Assembly: GCA_022813625.1 (NCBI GenBank)
Contig: JAKLMB010000008.1
Location: forward strand, 806,001-870,000
DNA length: 64,000 nucleotides
Origin: Aaosphaeria pasadenensis
Taxonomy: Eukaryota; Ascomycota; Dothideomycetes; Pleosporales
Direction of reading: 5' to 3'
Notes under the pieces: generated by a model
Seen by the model: only the letters and a program-made list of their open reading frames with translations
What the model was told of the DNA's origin: nothing
The model's database searches: none
Shown here: in pieces, positions 1-12,259 of the stretch
Layout: every line of letters begins with the position of its first letter
Position numbering within the stretch: the first letter of the stretch is position 1
Made by a program: the position numbers and the translations under genes

Positions 1-1737
1 GGCTCGTGGAGAGGTGCCAACGGTCCATGTTGTGGAGGTGCGCCGAGATTCGGCTTAGGGGTCATACCCTGGCGCGGAGGACTCATGATGTTGGCGCTGG
101 GAGAGCCGGTGCTTGCCCTGTCGCCGCCCTCACTGGTTTCGCCTTCGCTATGCATTCCACTGCCACCGCCAACATTGATATGATGAGAGAAGCTGGCGCG
201 CAACTCAGGTTCTCGCACCTCCTTCCACGAACATTTCGCATGCTTCTTTGTGCAACCCATGCAAGCGGTGAGATTCTTCAAACAATCCATATGTAGTCGG
301 CGGCACCGATCGCATGGAGGAAGAATACGCTCGCCCTTGGCCAAACTTTCCATCCTTTGCACCATCTCCGCCTTGAACGGACCCCCGTCGTCCTTCTCTT
401 GTGGTTGGCTCACTCGCTGGGAGGCGGCTGGCAATAGACTGGACGGTGTGTTTGGAATTGGGACGGGAGAATTCATCATATGCTGGAGCTCCGAATCGGA
501 ATACTGCGGCGGTCTTGCGAGGTTGGAAGGGCCAGTCTCGGATGCTCCGGGTGGTGGTTTGCTTGCATTCGGAACTGGCGCAGGCTGGTGCGGTGGTGAT
601 TGCTGGCTAATGGAGGAGGGCCGTCTCACCTCGTGGCCTCCATTTGTGGGCTGGGACGATGCGCGACGGTCTGTGAGGGTATGGAATTTGGACATCAATT
701 CGTGGCGCGTGGTCTGGGATGCGCCATTCCCATTCTGCTCCGAGTGGGCGCGGTTGACGGCGACGAATCCTCCTGGCGAAGTTTGGGAGGACGGCGTCAT
801 GTTAGCACTGCCAGTTGGAGCACCGGCACCGTTCATGAGAGCGACATTGGAAGGGCTTGAGGGACGTATTGCAGAAGGCGCAGGAGGAGCGGTAGCGGTA
901 GCGCGTCTGTCGATGATGGCCTGCTTGCGACCTTTCAGTCTATGGTTGAGTTGTCGGGTGCGCGCAGCAACTATCATTCATGTCAGTACATCGCCATTGA
1001 AAGGTTCGCCATAGCAGGTGTAACATACCTTGATCTGCCAATTGGCAGACTTGACCCAGGTTCTTCTCCAGTATATCCAACGTCCCAAGCTCCTTCTCTT
1101 CATCCTCAACGATTGGCTGCGGCGGTATCATCTTCTGCGGTATTCCCGACGAGATCAAGACAAAGTCCTCCTCCGATATCTGAACCCTGCACTGCTTGGT
1201 GTAGAACTGGCAGACCCGAGCGCCTTCGCTCATTTGCGCCAGGTGGAATTGCTCTGGCTTGTTGCGGGCGAATTCGACAACGTCCAACCAAGTCACATTG
1301 ATTCCATCCTTCCCGTGGCTCTTAAGCACGCGCGGTGGACCGTCGAACAGTCGCTCGAATCGCTTGATCAAGATTGGGCCGAGGGGGCGCGCGCCGAGGT
1401 TACAGGCCATGCTCTCATGGCGGTCGAGCACGCCCTGGTAGTCGCTAAGTAGCGAGAGTATGTTGGGTAACGTATCATCGTTTGTGATCAAGGGCAAGTC
1501 ATTGGTGAGCTGTCTTGCGAGATAGTTGATCTGGAGATGGTTGTGCGTCTTGGCGGTCTTTGGCAGTGGCGCGGATGCTGGATGGATTCCGTCGTGCGAA
1601 GGACTTCGTTTCCGCTTGAGGTCTGCCTGATGGTGTGCGTTGGGATTGGCAGCAGGATTGTGATTATTGTTGTGATTGTGGGAGTGGCTATGAGTATGGT
1701 TGTGGTTCATGTTGGCCGGCGAGTCAGCGGCGGACAT
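1..1737 (-). CDS. Zn2Cys6 zinc-cluster protein, C-terminal cluster, partial (3' end off window)
   Basis: Two exons are visible, 1737..1029 and 970..<1. The 58-nt intron (1028..971) starts GTATGT and ends ATAG. The start is the first ATG, followed by an Asn/His-rich tract. Residues about 65-245 form a compact, non-repetitive region that looks conserved. A long Ser/Pro-rich linker follows. At about residues 456-482 there is a textbook fungal binuclear cluster with spacing C-x2-C-x6-C-x6-C-x2-C-x6-C, beginning PCDRCRRLHMDC. At least 559 residues are encoded before the window edge. The family is usually a DNA-binding regulator in the nucleus, but most members carry the cluster near the N-terminus, whereas here it follows about 450 residues. 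I do not recognise a named orthologue, so the target genes are unknown. The reading frame is certain and the regulator role is inferred from the cluster. Confidence 0.85.
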
Positions 1738-3891
1738 GGTGAAGAGTGCGCACCTCGCGCAGAGAGCAACGAAGAGGGGATTGGGGAGAGGAAGAGTAGA
1801 GAGTGAGGAGGAGGGGAGTAGATGAGATCTGAGTAGGAGGAGGAGGAGGAGGGAGAGGAGGGAAAGGTGGAGGGTGGAGGTTGGGTCTGGTTGGAGCTAG
1901 GCAGGCGGAGAGTGAGCGGGAAATCAAACCGCTCAGGGTAGGTCGTGGCAGTAGCAGGGTTGAGTGGAAGGAGGAGGAGCTGGGGGTAAGAGCATGTGGC
2001 AAACGGCAGCGGAAGCAACGTCGAACCGGCGTGGAATATCACAATAGTGGCATGGCGTAGGCGAGCCGACAGTGTAGATATAGAAGATAGAATGAAGATG
2101 TAAAAGGTGAGGTATGGGTATAGGATAGGTAGGTATGTGTATGATATAAGGTGGATAGTAATAAAGAGATCAAAGACGAGGAAAGGCAAGGAAGGGAGGG
2201 CGAAAGAAAGGAAGGAAGGAGGGAGGGATGGAAAGAGAAAGAGACGACAGGGAAGGGAAGGGAAGGGAAGGAACGAAGGGAAGTGGGAAAATGACTATCA
2301 GAGTTAATGTGAGTGGAGCGGGCGACGACCTCGTGCCTGGACTTTTGGCTTTTGGCTTTGCTTCTGCTGTGGCTTTGACTCCGTTCCCACCCTCTTGTTA
2401 GTGCTTAATTCCCTAGCTAGGTATTCCGTATGTATGGTAATAATGAATGGAAGAAGAGGATTTAGTTGCACACTGAAGAATATTACAAAAGGCTATTCCT
2501 ACTGTGTAAAGATGAATCCTTATTAGTAGTCACTCTGTATAATAGTAATTCATTGGCTCATTCTCCACCAGAGGAGAGGAGCTCCTACCATACACAGTAC
2601 TCACTCTGATTCCCAATCACTCCCTCCGCCCCGCTTACTACAGACAGGACACATCAAGTATATACAATTATAGACATTATATACGACAGTTTCACTAAAG
2701 ACTAGGCAAGAGTGTGAAGAGTCAAGACTCATCCAGGCACTCAAACCAACAAGAACTCAAGGGCAGCAAAAGAAGCAAAAGAAAAGGCTAGCGGAATCTT
2801 CTTATGCCCGGTCCAATCACAGCCGACCTCGCCCACGGGGCCACTTCTCAGATTGATCGGCGGGCTGATTCCCTTCCTGACAGTCTCTCCATCCTTCTGC
2901 CGCACTCTAGACCCTCACGTCCACGCATGCCGAGTCCAAGTAAGAAAACGTCGCTGATGAGATCCCATCCCATTCAGCCCATACGCACGCAGATGGGTGA
3001 CGGTGGTGGTGGTTGGTGGCATGGTTACATCCAGCATTTCCATTCGCTGAACCCGCACCGCTGACGAGACGAGGCCGCGAAACCGCGTTGAAACGCACTC
3101 GTATGCCTCTCATGGTCGTTCAAACGTAGTCGTACGTCAGACCAGCATATCAAACCTAGGTGTAGGTATGGACTGCATTCTCATACAGTACACCGTCCTC
3201 GCAGATCCATCCATCTCCATGGGCGGGAGGAGATTCAAATATTAGGTGCAATAACGCGCGCTATGTAGGTACTGTAATGGGATAAGGATGGGGGTAGCTT
3301 GCGACGACGCAGCGCGCCCTGCCTCGTCATCGCGAAATTATTCCCGTGTGGAAGCTTACGAGTCCAATATCGATGTGAGGGGGGTGGGTGCACACTGGAC
3401 TGGACACTGCAACGCGGGAACTGAACTGGACAGGGCAGGGTGTGGATGTTTCCGTTACTCGTTCCATATCGCATCGCATCGTTCGCTACGTCGCTCGTAA
3501 CCTTCGGAGGCGGGCGGGCGCAAGAAATGCCTCAAGACTTGATTGGATAGGATTGGTAAGGTAACGCTAGTCCATATCAGGTCGTAACTCAATGCACGTG
3601 CCAACAGGGAGGAAGGGAGGAAAACCAAAAGCGAGAGCGGAGAATTCGAATTCCGCCCATAGCTTAGTCAGAGTGCGTGTTTCCTCACGTGACGTCTTCC
3701 TCCCCACCATCGAGCTTGCGAACGCACGGACCCCAACAACAGATTCGGAAAGCTTCCTATTATCCAACATCCCAAACCACGGCCAGCACCTTCCGACCAC
3801 CGACGAATATCAATTTCGAACACTCCCGCCGACAAACCAGCGCCCACCACATAACCCTTCAATTCGACCATCGTCCAATTGAATCACACGA
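1738..3891. other. Intergenic region between divergent genes
   Basis: No convincing gene on either strand. The part next to the Zn2Cys6 gene (about 1790-2300) is strongly purine-rich on the plus strand, so pyrimidine-rich in that gene's leader, and probably serves as its promoter and 5' UTR. The stretch 2400-3560 is ordinary unique DNA with short meaningless ORFs. The last 330 bases lead into LSM7. Confidence 0.6.
2168..2284. repeat. Purine tract with GGAAGG-type microsatellite
   Basis: About 115 bases are almost entirely A and G on the plus strand, with a run of GGAAG/GGGAA units around 2250-2275. It lies about 450 bases upstream of the minus-strand Zn2Cys6 start, so it reads as a CT-rich tract in the sense of that gene. 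Such tracts are common in fungal promoters and leaders. The repeat is direct observation; a promoter role is inference. Confidence 0.7.
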
Positions 3892-4551
3892 ATGTCCGAG
3901 CGAGGCGCTTTCAGAGGCCGAGGCGGCGGCGGTCGCGGTGACCGTGGAGGACGAGGCGGAAGAGGTGGCGGGGGAGGTGGTGGTGGACACGGCCACGGCC
4001 ATGGCCACAGGGGAGAGCACCATGGCGGCGGTGGAGGCGGCGGAGGAAACGACAAGCAGCAAGAGCGCCCGAAGAAGGAGAACATCCTCGACCTGGGCAA
4101 ATACATGGACAAGCAGATCAGCGTCAAGTTCAGCGGTGGTCGCGAGAGTACGTTGTGTCCCTGATTTCGAAATACGCACGACAAGCGCAGATGCGGGCGG
4201 TATCTTGGAGGAATTTGAAAGCAATGCGTATGGGTGGTTATGAAGATTAGAGCTAACAATACGCAATAGTCATCGGCACACTGAAAGGCTACGACCAACT
4301 CATGAACCTCGTCCTCGATGAGGTCAAAGAAGCAATGACAGGTAAGCCTACGTTCTTCCCATCTATCTCAAACAATCCACGCCCGGTTTTCGAATCTAGA
4401 TCGAAACTAACACACAATCACAGACGAAGAAGGTAACGTCCAGTGGCGCAAGCTCGGCCTCATCGTCGCGCGAGGAACCCTCCTCGTCGTTATCTCCCCC
4501 GTCGACGGCAGCGAGGAGATCGCAAATCCTTTCCTACAGGAGGAGGAATGA
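3892..4551 (+). CDS. LSM7: U6 snRNA-associated Sm-like protein LSm7
   Basis: Three exons: 3892..4147, 4270..4341 and 4424..4551, giving 151 residues. Introns have GTACGT and GTAAGC donors and TAG and CAG acceptors, and the frame is kept throughout. From about residue 58 the sequence follows LSm7 closely: ILDLGKYMDKQI with VKFSGGRE (Sm1), a LKGYDQLMNLVLDE segment, then LGLIVARGTLLVVISP (Sm2). LSm7 belongs to the Lsm1-7 ring in cytoplasmic mRNA decapping and the Lsm2-8 ring that binds the U6 snRNA 3' end. The first 52 residues are an Arg-Gly-Gly and Gly-His rich tail not present in the roughly 100-residue human protein; similar RGG tails occur in other filamentous fungi. The start is the only ATG that fits. 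Confidence 0.95.
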
Positions 4552-5576
4552 GGATGTTCTGTCTTAGCGACGCATACGACCTGACTTACGACTGCAACGC
4601 GCAAGGCTAGGGAAGAAGATGGGGACTTGGGCTGGGGGACTCTTCGAAAATTATCTCAGGGAAGGCGGAGGAATCAGCTTCCCCAGATCCATTCAAAGAT
4701 GGGAGATGTTCAACCCAAGCGTTTTGCAGGAATTTCCCCGAACCGAAGTAAGAGAGAAAGACAAAAAAAGCGATACCCTGTGGGTTGTAATCTTCGCGGC
4801 CGATGATCTATATACACATTGTCGTCATCATGATCACTCGGGAAAGGACGAAATGAGTATTGAATAATGACACAGATCCCCTTCTTTCTCATAGCCTACC
4901 TAGCATACAATGGAAAAAAAACATGAAAAATACCTAGTCAAAGATTGCAGACTTATATACTTCATGACGAGAAGATACGAAAGCACCTCTACTTTACTTC
5001 TGCTTCTTACTTTTACTTTTTACTTCCCCTATCTTTCAGGTACACATGAGATTGATCAATGTCCCAAATGCACATTTTCATGTCACAAACACCTTCCTCG
5101 CACTTACGACGAATCCCCCCATTACCACCATTGATAACTTTCTCAAAATCAAATAGACAAAGCATAACATATATGTACTCAAGTTTTTCAATCGAAAAAT
5201 CACAGTCCGATCACACAACTCATCGATGGAAGATATATATTCATAATACCAACTCATTATCATATTACTTATTTCATAAAACATTACATACATAGTCATA
5301 CTCGTTTCCTACACCCCAGCACACCACACCGTACGGTGTCATACTATACCTTACCACCCAAACTTATCATAAGTTATAACCCAAGCTCAAACGCAATTTC
5401 CATAAAAACCCAAAAGGAAATCAAAAAAGAGTCGTCACAGGTCATCCAGCGTAATTTGGTACCCAACAAACCCACCACCACGCTTTCATCATTCTACGTC
5501 ACCCCATCCATTACTTCACAACTACCAATAAAACGGGAAGAAACTTGAAAGGTCCATTGCGGGAAAGAATGGGAAA
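4552..5576. other. AT-rich intergenic region, convergent gene ends
   Basis: This lies between the 3' ends of LSM7 and the repeat-rich protein gene. From about 4870 it is AT-rich, with many TATATA/CATA runs. It has only short, compositionally odd ORFs. It probably holds both 3' UTRs and polyadenylation sites. No RNA gene or repeat family was recognised. Confidence 0.6.
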
Positions 5577-8500
5577 TCAGTTCGTCTGGCCATGAGTCCG
5601 CAGCGGGGAGTTATACCCCTCGACAGTCCTGCTTCCGTCGACGCCGCCCGCGCCGTCGGTGCCGTACTTCTCGACGTTCATCGGGAGTCCGGTGTGTGGC
5701 TCTGTTACGAGGCCTTTTTCTTGGTTGGCACTGTGGGTTGGGAGTCAGCATACATGTGACATATGTGCGTTGGTGGAATAGGAGGATGGAGGGTTTCTTA
5801 CGAGGAAGTGAACTGTTCAGGGTGCTCCAGTGCCTCTCTGGCGGGGTGGCCCTTGGGCGGGTCCTTGTGAAGCTTGTTGCGGTGCTTGCGGCCTTCGCTG
5901 GTGTCGGAGTCCTGTGCGTATTCGTGGGCTGCGAGACCGGATGCGCCTGCTGCGCCTGCGCCTGCGCCGGTTGTGGTGAGGTCCCGTGAGCTGCGGGGGC
6001 TGGAGCTCGCGCTGCTGGTTCCCTTTCGCTCCTTGCGGGTCTTGTCGCGGTGGAGGAAGCCGAAGAGGTGGTGTTTCTTCTCCTTGTGTTCGTCTTCGTC
6101 TTCGGGACGCTGTTGTTGTTGCTGCTGCTGGTCGAGCTGTTGTTGTTGTCGCTCGCGCTCCTTTTCAGTCTCCTTTTGATGGGATTTGGCTTCCGCGGCG
6201 ACGAACTTGTCGTGCTTCTTCTGGTCCTTCGTCTGCTGCTTCTCCAGCTCGCGCTGCTGCTTCTCGAACGCCTTGTTCTGCTCCTTTTGCCGCTGTGTGA
6301 GCTCCTTCTGGTCTTGCTTGTGCTGGTGGGCGAGTTCTTTCTCTTCGGCCTTGCGTTGGTGGGCGAGTTCCTTTTCCTCGGCCTTGCGCTGCGCCGCGAG
6401 ACGCTCCTTTTCGGCTTTCTCGGCGTCGTGCTGGGAGTAGGCGTAGGCGCCTGCTCCGGCGGCTGCTACGCCGGCGGTGCCGAGGGCGGCGGCGTTGCGC
6501 TTGTCGTGGTCTTGCTGCTTGTAGGGGTCTTGCACGGAGTCGTAGCGCTGGTGTCCGGCTTCGGGTTGCTGGGACTGAGACAGAGGAGGCTGCTGGGTTG
6601 TTTGGGACAGAGGAGGCTGTTGGCCATGGGATACAGGAGGCTGCTGAGTCTGAGGAATGGGTCCTTGTTGATATGCCTGGGACTGGGGAGCCTGGTCATG
6701 TTGCCTTGTTACGGCGTAGGCTCCACCTGCTCCCGCGGCTCCGAGTCCTCCAGCTATGGCAGCATCTCTGCCGTAGTGGTGTTCTTTGGACTGGTTGGGG
6801 TCATTTGGGTTGTAGGAGCTTGGGGCAGTGGGGTCGTGGGCGCCTGGCACTGTTGGGTCGTAGCGTTGGTCGTTCATTGCGGCGGGATCCTGTGTGCCAC
6901 GGTGATCTCCATAGCTCTTGGCTGCTTCATATGCGCCATAGCCTGCTGCTCCGGCTCCTCCTGCCAAAGCTGCATCGCGACCATAGTGGTGCTGCTCCGT
7001 GGTGGGTTGGGCGGTGGGCTCGGTCGCTTTCTGCTTAGCGGGATCAGGCTGTACACGGGGATCCAAGACGTTGGCGACATTGCTCTTGTGGGGACCAATA
7101 GTGTGGGAAGCTGGGTCTTCAGTCGTAGGTCCAGACTGGTGATGCTTCTGGAGAGCAGGATCGGGCTGAACCCTTGGGTCGAGGACATTGGCGACGTTGC
7201 TCTTGTGAGGGCCAATGGTGGAGGGTGCTGGCCCAGTCTCTGGCTTGCCGTCATCACGTTGGCTGGCGTATAAAAGTCCACCGGCAGTAGCAGCGCCAGC
7301 ACCAGCTCCGACCAGGGCTTCATTGAGACCGTGATGGCTCTCTGACTTTTCGGCTTGAGGTTGCTCACGGGTAGGAGAAGTCTCCGTCTTTGGTGCGGCG
7401 GTGTGGGCAGTCACGCTATGTGGAGATGGCTCCTTTCGAGCAGTGGGGTCAAATCGCTGTTCCTCGAATTTTGGCGCATGTGGGTTGACACGGGGATCAA
7501 TCTTTGTCGAGCTATAGGGGCTTGCTTCAGCAAGTGCCTCCTGTGTGTTTCCACCCTTTGGCACGGTGTCGTGATGTTTGGTAGCAGCATATGTACCCAA
7601 GCCTGCAGCTCCGAGGCCACCGGCAACTGCAGCGTCACGTCCATAATGATGCTGGTTCTGTTCTGGAGTAACAGGTTCCGCAACCGGTGTTTCTTGATGC
7701 TGCGTAGAGGGGAGACCGCTGCCTGCGGCGATACCGACAGAAGGTTCGATCGAATGTGACTCGGTGTGCCTACCAGCGGGCCCAGGAATGTATCCCCCAG
7801 CACCTGTCTTCTGGTCGGAGGGTGTCTCCAGAGGCGTCTCTGGGAACTCTCCAGGAATATGGAGATGAGGATCCAACTGGGGATCTAACCTGTTTGCGGT
7901 GTCTGTGAAATGGGGGCCATCAGTGAACGACTTTGGGTGAGGCTGCTTCTCGCTGATGCAGGGATCGCCAGTAAAGTTGTGCCCGTGACCGAGGTGATCG
8001 TGTTCAGACTTAAGTGTCGATGAAGTGCTGCCTTTATATGCGGCGGCGGCGGCAGCCACAGCGTCGGAATGGTGCTCAGAGGGTTGCACAGTGCGTTCAT
8101 TAGATGTTGAAGATGACCCTGTAACTCCAGAAAGGGCTCCATGACCCTGGTTGGTACGCTCCTGCTCGATCTCACGATCGTCTGTGCCGCTTCGATTGCG
8201 GTAAGCATAAGTGCCAGCGCCAGCGCTAGCTGCCAATGCTGCTGCTCCTGCTAGCTTTTCACGGCCGTGACCATCCTGCACGTCGGCTGCTTTCTCTTTG
8301 GTTCCAGGTTCTCTTTCGTTGGTAGATGCGTTGTGAGGCTGGGAAGTAGCAGTGTTATGGAGGGGGGTAGGGTCATCAACCCGTTTGCTGGAAACAACTC
8401 CTCCGGCAAGGGGAAATGAACGGCCAGAGTCAGTGACTGGTTCCTGTCGGAACGAGCGTTCGAAAGGCTGCTCTGAAACGCCGGTCGAAGGTTGAGAGGA

Positions 8501-9327
8501 TTGAGCGAAGTCCTTCTTCTCAGTTCTCTCGTTGCCTACTGGAGTGACCCGCTCTCGAGCTTGTTCCGAGCTGTCTCGGAGATTCTCATGATCGGGCTGA
8601 CGATGGAGTTGATGAGCTACACCAGCAGTACCTGCGCCAATTGCGACCTCCTGGCCGAGGTTCGAACTCGTTTTAGGCTCTCTGTCACGTGGTCAGTATT
8701 GATTGTCGAGATGCAGGATACGAAGGACATACCCAGGGTTTGTTGTGTTGGTGGCAACCGAGCCTTGCGTAGGGGTTTCGATAGATCTAGTATCGCTACG
8801 GGGGCTTAAGGCAGCATGGCTTCCACGGTCCTGTGGAAATCCCATCACACCAGATTTGATGCTCGCGGTGCTGGCACCCTCGGTCAAAGTTCCACGCTGC
8901 GTAGCGGTTGTAGTGGCCGGGCTTAAGGTTGATGAAGTAGGGATATCCTTTGATTTCGCCATGGCTGGTTCAGATCGCTTCTGCTCTGAGCTGTTCAAGG
9001 GTTGTTGTGTGTTCTCAGTCGTAGATTGTCCTGGGCCACTACCGGTGAATCGATCATAAATGGGATGATATCTGCTTGTTGTGTTAGTCCTGGAGCGACA
9101 TATTGTGGACAGATGCATAAACAGCATCAGGTTCGATGGCACATGATGCAAACTCACTCGTTTGGTTCAACCTGAGCTTCTTTGCTAGACTGGGTCGATT
9201 TGACACCTGCGAAATGGCTGCCCTCTCCAGTTGGACCAGATCTATCAAGACGGGATGAGGTGGGCTCCTGTGCCGTATCTGCAGGCTTCCCTTGATCATG
9301 GGAAAGGACCTTCTTAAGCTTCTGCAT
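5577..9327 (-). CDS. Repeat-rich Gly-zipper/coiled-coil protein (LEA-like)
   Basis: Four exons: 9327..9159 continued to 9158, 9071..8733, 8681..5802 and 5730..5577, coding 1180 residues. All three introns (86, 51 and 71 nt) have GT..AG ends and keep frame. The protein is hydrophilic and low in complexity. At least six Gly/Ala-rich modules, three of them beginning HHYGRDAA, contain AGG-GAAG glycine-zipper patterns. A second motif, GPHKSNVANVLDPRVQPDP, occurs twice. Near the C-terminus lie a long Lys/Glu/Gln coiled-coil segment, a poly-Gln run and a short KKHHLFGFLHRDK motif. The protein ends in a compact GLPMNVEKYGTDGAGG-type tail. This layout matches a filamentous-fungal family sometimes annotated as LEA-domain or cell-surface protein. 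There is no signal peptide and no clear membrane helix. Function is unknown; a stress-protectant or scaffold role would be a guess. Confidence 0.85.
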
Positions 9328-11443
9328 GATGTCGCCCTAGGATGCGTCGATGATGTTCACAGGGAAGAAGAGGACAGCGGTCAATGCTAGGTGGGGAATA
9401 TCGTACTCGGTAAGGACAAGGGGATAAAGTACTGATTACATGGGAGATTCAGTTGGCATTAGCAGGATTGTCACAAACCAACGCAAGCATGAGCACAAGG
9501 ACAAGCAGCAGGAGCATCAGCCATGAGGTCATACATGAGTAGCGGCAGGAGAGCGCAAACGCGGAGCACCAGTCGTACCAATGGCGGGACACGTCCAACA
9601 TTAAAATAGTAAAGCTTAACCCACACAGCGATCGATCTGTTTGATACACTATTCTTCAACTCAATAGATATTTATTCATAAATACCACAAGATCGTTAGA
9701 TTTGGAGAGAATAACACACAAATTGTCTGTTTATGCTGGCGGATCGACATAATCCCGGTTTATGATCATGTTCTCCAAGTTGGTGGGATCAAGCGCTTAG
9801 CTTAAAGGAGTTTCTTGAGAATGGGAGAGTCCCTGCAAGGGTAGGAAGCAATCGCCAGAGATGGAACAGGATTAGGTCCTGATGGCTACGCAATCAATTG
9901 AAGGCGTGGAATTGTGGACAGCGACGAGAGATGATGTATTGATGTGTAGGGGGCGTGGGCAAGGAAGCGGGAGAGGCTGGAAAGGATGACGTCGTGAAAT
10001 GCTACAATCGTGGATGGTCCGAGCGATGAAACCCCACAGCGAAGAGTCACGTGATGGCACACGACATTTCTCCATATCCGCCCGACGATCTTCCCAGGAC
10101 ACAACCTTGAGGCTTGAGCCAGGGAGTCCCCAGGCCTTACCAGAACTGTTCACTCCCCCTTCTTGGAGCAGCGAGTAATGAACGACCGATGACCGACGAC
10201 CTGCCCTGTCTGTCTGGAGCACCCTGGGCTTGATGGACACCCCCCCCCCTTCCTTCGCTGCCTTTCCTCCATCCTCCGTCCTCCGTCCGATTCAATCAGC
10301 GAATAGCGCCGCCCAACCGGGGGTCGCCTGTGCGTATGTACGCGAAGGTTGAGGAATCGGCCGAGCCAGATCCGTATTTGTCGCGATGTTGAAGGACGCC
10401 ACCAGCAAAGACCGAGTGAGCGCGAGAGTGTGGGTGCTCTGAAATAGAGACTTCACTCTCGTACTCGTACAACACCACATCGTTACCGACCTCTGGTCTG
10501 AGGAGATGGGAGTACAGAGTACAGAACACACACACATCTGTTACTGACAATCCAAGCAATGCCGTGACCCTCGGCGCATGATGCAGACCGACCGTCGAAA
10601 GGATTGTGTTGCCCAACAACGCGATCTACCACCTTCCCTCTGTAACCTCGCACTCGTACGTAGAAGTTGCACCCGAACGACGTTCCGAGCAGAACAATTA
10701 GTATCTGCCCTACGATTTTTGTTGGCCGCCTTGCGCGAGAATTTCTGAGCGGACCATGATCGCTACCTGACCATTGAGGTCTCTACCAGGGCAAATGGCC
10801 TATCAAGGCTCTTGAAGATGGTCCTTAGCTCCTCCTCGGCTCCGCCCAGCGCCGGGAGGACCGATGGGCCTGACGCCGTTATTCGCGCTGCCTCAGTAGT
10901 CTCAACTACCTAACTAATCCATCCTAAAGTCCGGTGCGTATCCTGCCATTCAGTTCGATTCTGGCTTTAATGACCTTTGCCCCTTTGCGCGGTCCCCAAT
11001 TATTCTTCCAAATGTCGACTGTATGATTCCATCCCCATCTTCTGTGAAACCGATGCACGAGCGCAACTCTTCCCGTTACCACTGTCCTAATCAGCTACTA
11101 CTACACACACGCGACGACCGATAAATCGACTTCAAGCAATTCCGCAATACCAAGATCGGCCGCTCTATTGCCCAGTCCTTCTAATCCTGGAGCGCTGAGC
11201 GTTTCCTAGAAGTCCTCTCCCCGCGAATTCACGATTGCTGGCACGAAACACATCCGTACAGGGAAAAGGCCGCTCCAGTCTCACGTCCGACCCACAACCT
11301 CCTCCACACTCGGTCCTCTCGTCCGCCGTTTCTCCGCTGTCACTCCTGCCTCACTTTCAGTTTACTGCACGATTCTTCACTGCATTTGAGAGTGCATAGT
11401 ATCCAGACACAACCTCGCCCGGCCTTCTCCCGACATCTTCGAA
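9328..11443. other. Intergenic region between divergent genes
   Basis: Shared upstream DNA of the repeat-rich protein (minus) and the 271-residue protein (plus). It contains a run of about ten C residues at 10240-10249 and a Cys/Ser-rich ORF set that looks like noise. From about 11200 it becomes C/T-rich, as expected for the leader of the downstream gene. I see no RNA gene and no transposon. Confidence 0.55.
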
Positions 11444-12259
11444 ATGGCTCTCCGTACACGACTTCGTCGAGCGTTTACTCGCGGCTCTTCAGATGAAGGC
11501 TCTGGCGGCCCTCTTAGCAGAATCACCTCAAGATCTTCTAAAAAGGACAAACCAAAGCCAGACCCAAATGTATATCAGCCAGGCGAGAAGATGCCTCCTA
11601 TGAAATACCGCAGGCCCGTGGACCCTATACACAAAAAGAATCTCGAAGCCTTCAATTGGGCGACTTCTTGGCGACGGAAGAGTGACCCCAGTGTTTACTC
11701 GCCCATGGGAAGTCGCATGCCGAGTCGGAAGAACAGCCACACTACACTAGGGAGGCGGAGCATCGGCGGCAGGAAGACGAGTTCACGAGCGGATGACTCT
11801 GCTGTGGATAGTGGCTTTGGAGGCAGCATTTCTGGAGACACAGATCACCCAAGTCTACTTAGAGAGGGTAGCGAGGAGGAGGGCGATGTCACTAATGGTG
11901 AGTTCTTGGCGATGGCAACCAATCTCTGCATTCAATTGACTGACTCTGTTCAAGTTGGCCTTTCACGACCGCCTACAAATGACCGGCCTCGCAAATCCTC
12001 CTCCATCCACGGCCGCCGCTCCCATTCTATACACCGTACCCTTTCAAACAGATCCGGAGGATCACGTCCTCCCACTAAAGATGGTGCCATACGTCGGTCG
12101 GGTTCTTCTCGAGGAGAACCATTCACCCCAGCGGAACTCGAGCTGGCTCTCAAACGCTCCCACCTAGAAACTCCGAAGGAAGAATCCGACCGAAGCGGAG
12201 ATGGAAGCCCGAACACTCCCTCCAACGGCCAACTAAAGCTGAACCGTCAGAGTATCTAA
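11444..12259 (+). CDS. Small basic disordered protein, fungus-specific
   Basis: A single open frame of 271 residues begins MALRTRLRRAFTRGSS with a good start context (GAAATGG). The N-terminal 90 residues (RITSRSSKKDK, PPMKYRRPVDP, FNWATSWRRKSDPS, YSPMGSRMPSRK) look conserved and highly basic. The rest is Ser/Arg/Pro-rich and probably disordered. A stop-free 57-nt segment at 11898..11954 starts GTGAGT, has a CTGAC branch-like site and ends AAG. It encodes the only hydrophobic stretch (FLAMATNLCIQL), so it may be an in-frame intron; the product would then be 252 residues. I know similar short basic proteins from Dothideomycetes, without a function. The N-terminal basic stretch could bind nucleic acid or membrane, but that is speculation. 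Confidence 0.8.
   Translation: MALRTRLRRAFTRGSSDEGSGGPLSRITSRSSKKDKPKPDPNVYQPGEKMPPMKYRRPVDPIHKKNLEAFNWATSWRRKSDPSVYSPMGSRMPSRKNSHTTLGRRSIGGRKTSSRADDSAVDSGFGGSISGDTDHPSLLREGSEEEGDVTNGEFLAMATNLCIQLTDSVQVGLSRPPTNDRPRKSSSIHGRRSHSIHRTLSNRSGGSRPPTKDGAIRRSGSSRGEPFTPAELELALKRSHLETPKEESDRSGDGSPNTPSNGQLKLNRQSI

Noticed and set aside
1707..2189. 160-residue Ser/Pro-rich minus-strand ORF
   Set aside because: It overlaps the CT-rich leader of the Zn2Cys6 gene; the composition explains the open frame.
6050..7273. 407-residue plus-strand ORF rich in Leu, Val and Gly
   Set aside because: It is the exact antisense of the repeat-rich protein exon. The composition is that of a mirrored low-complexity gene, with no start context or domain.
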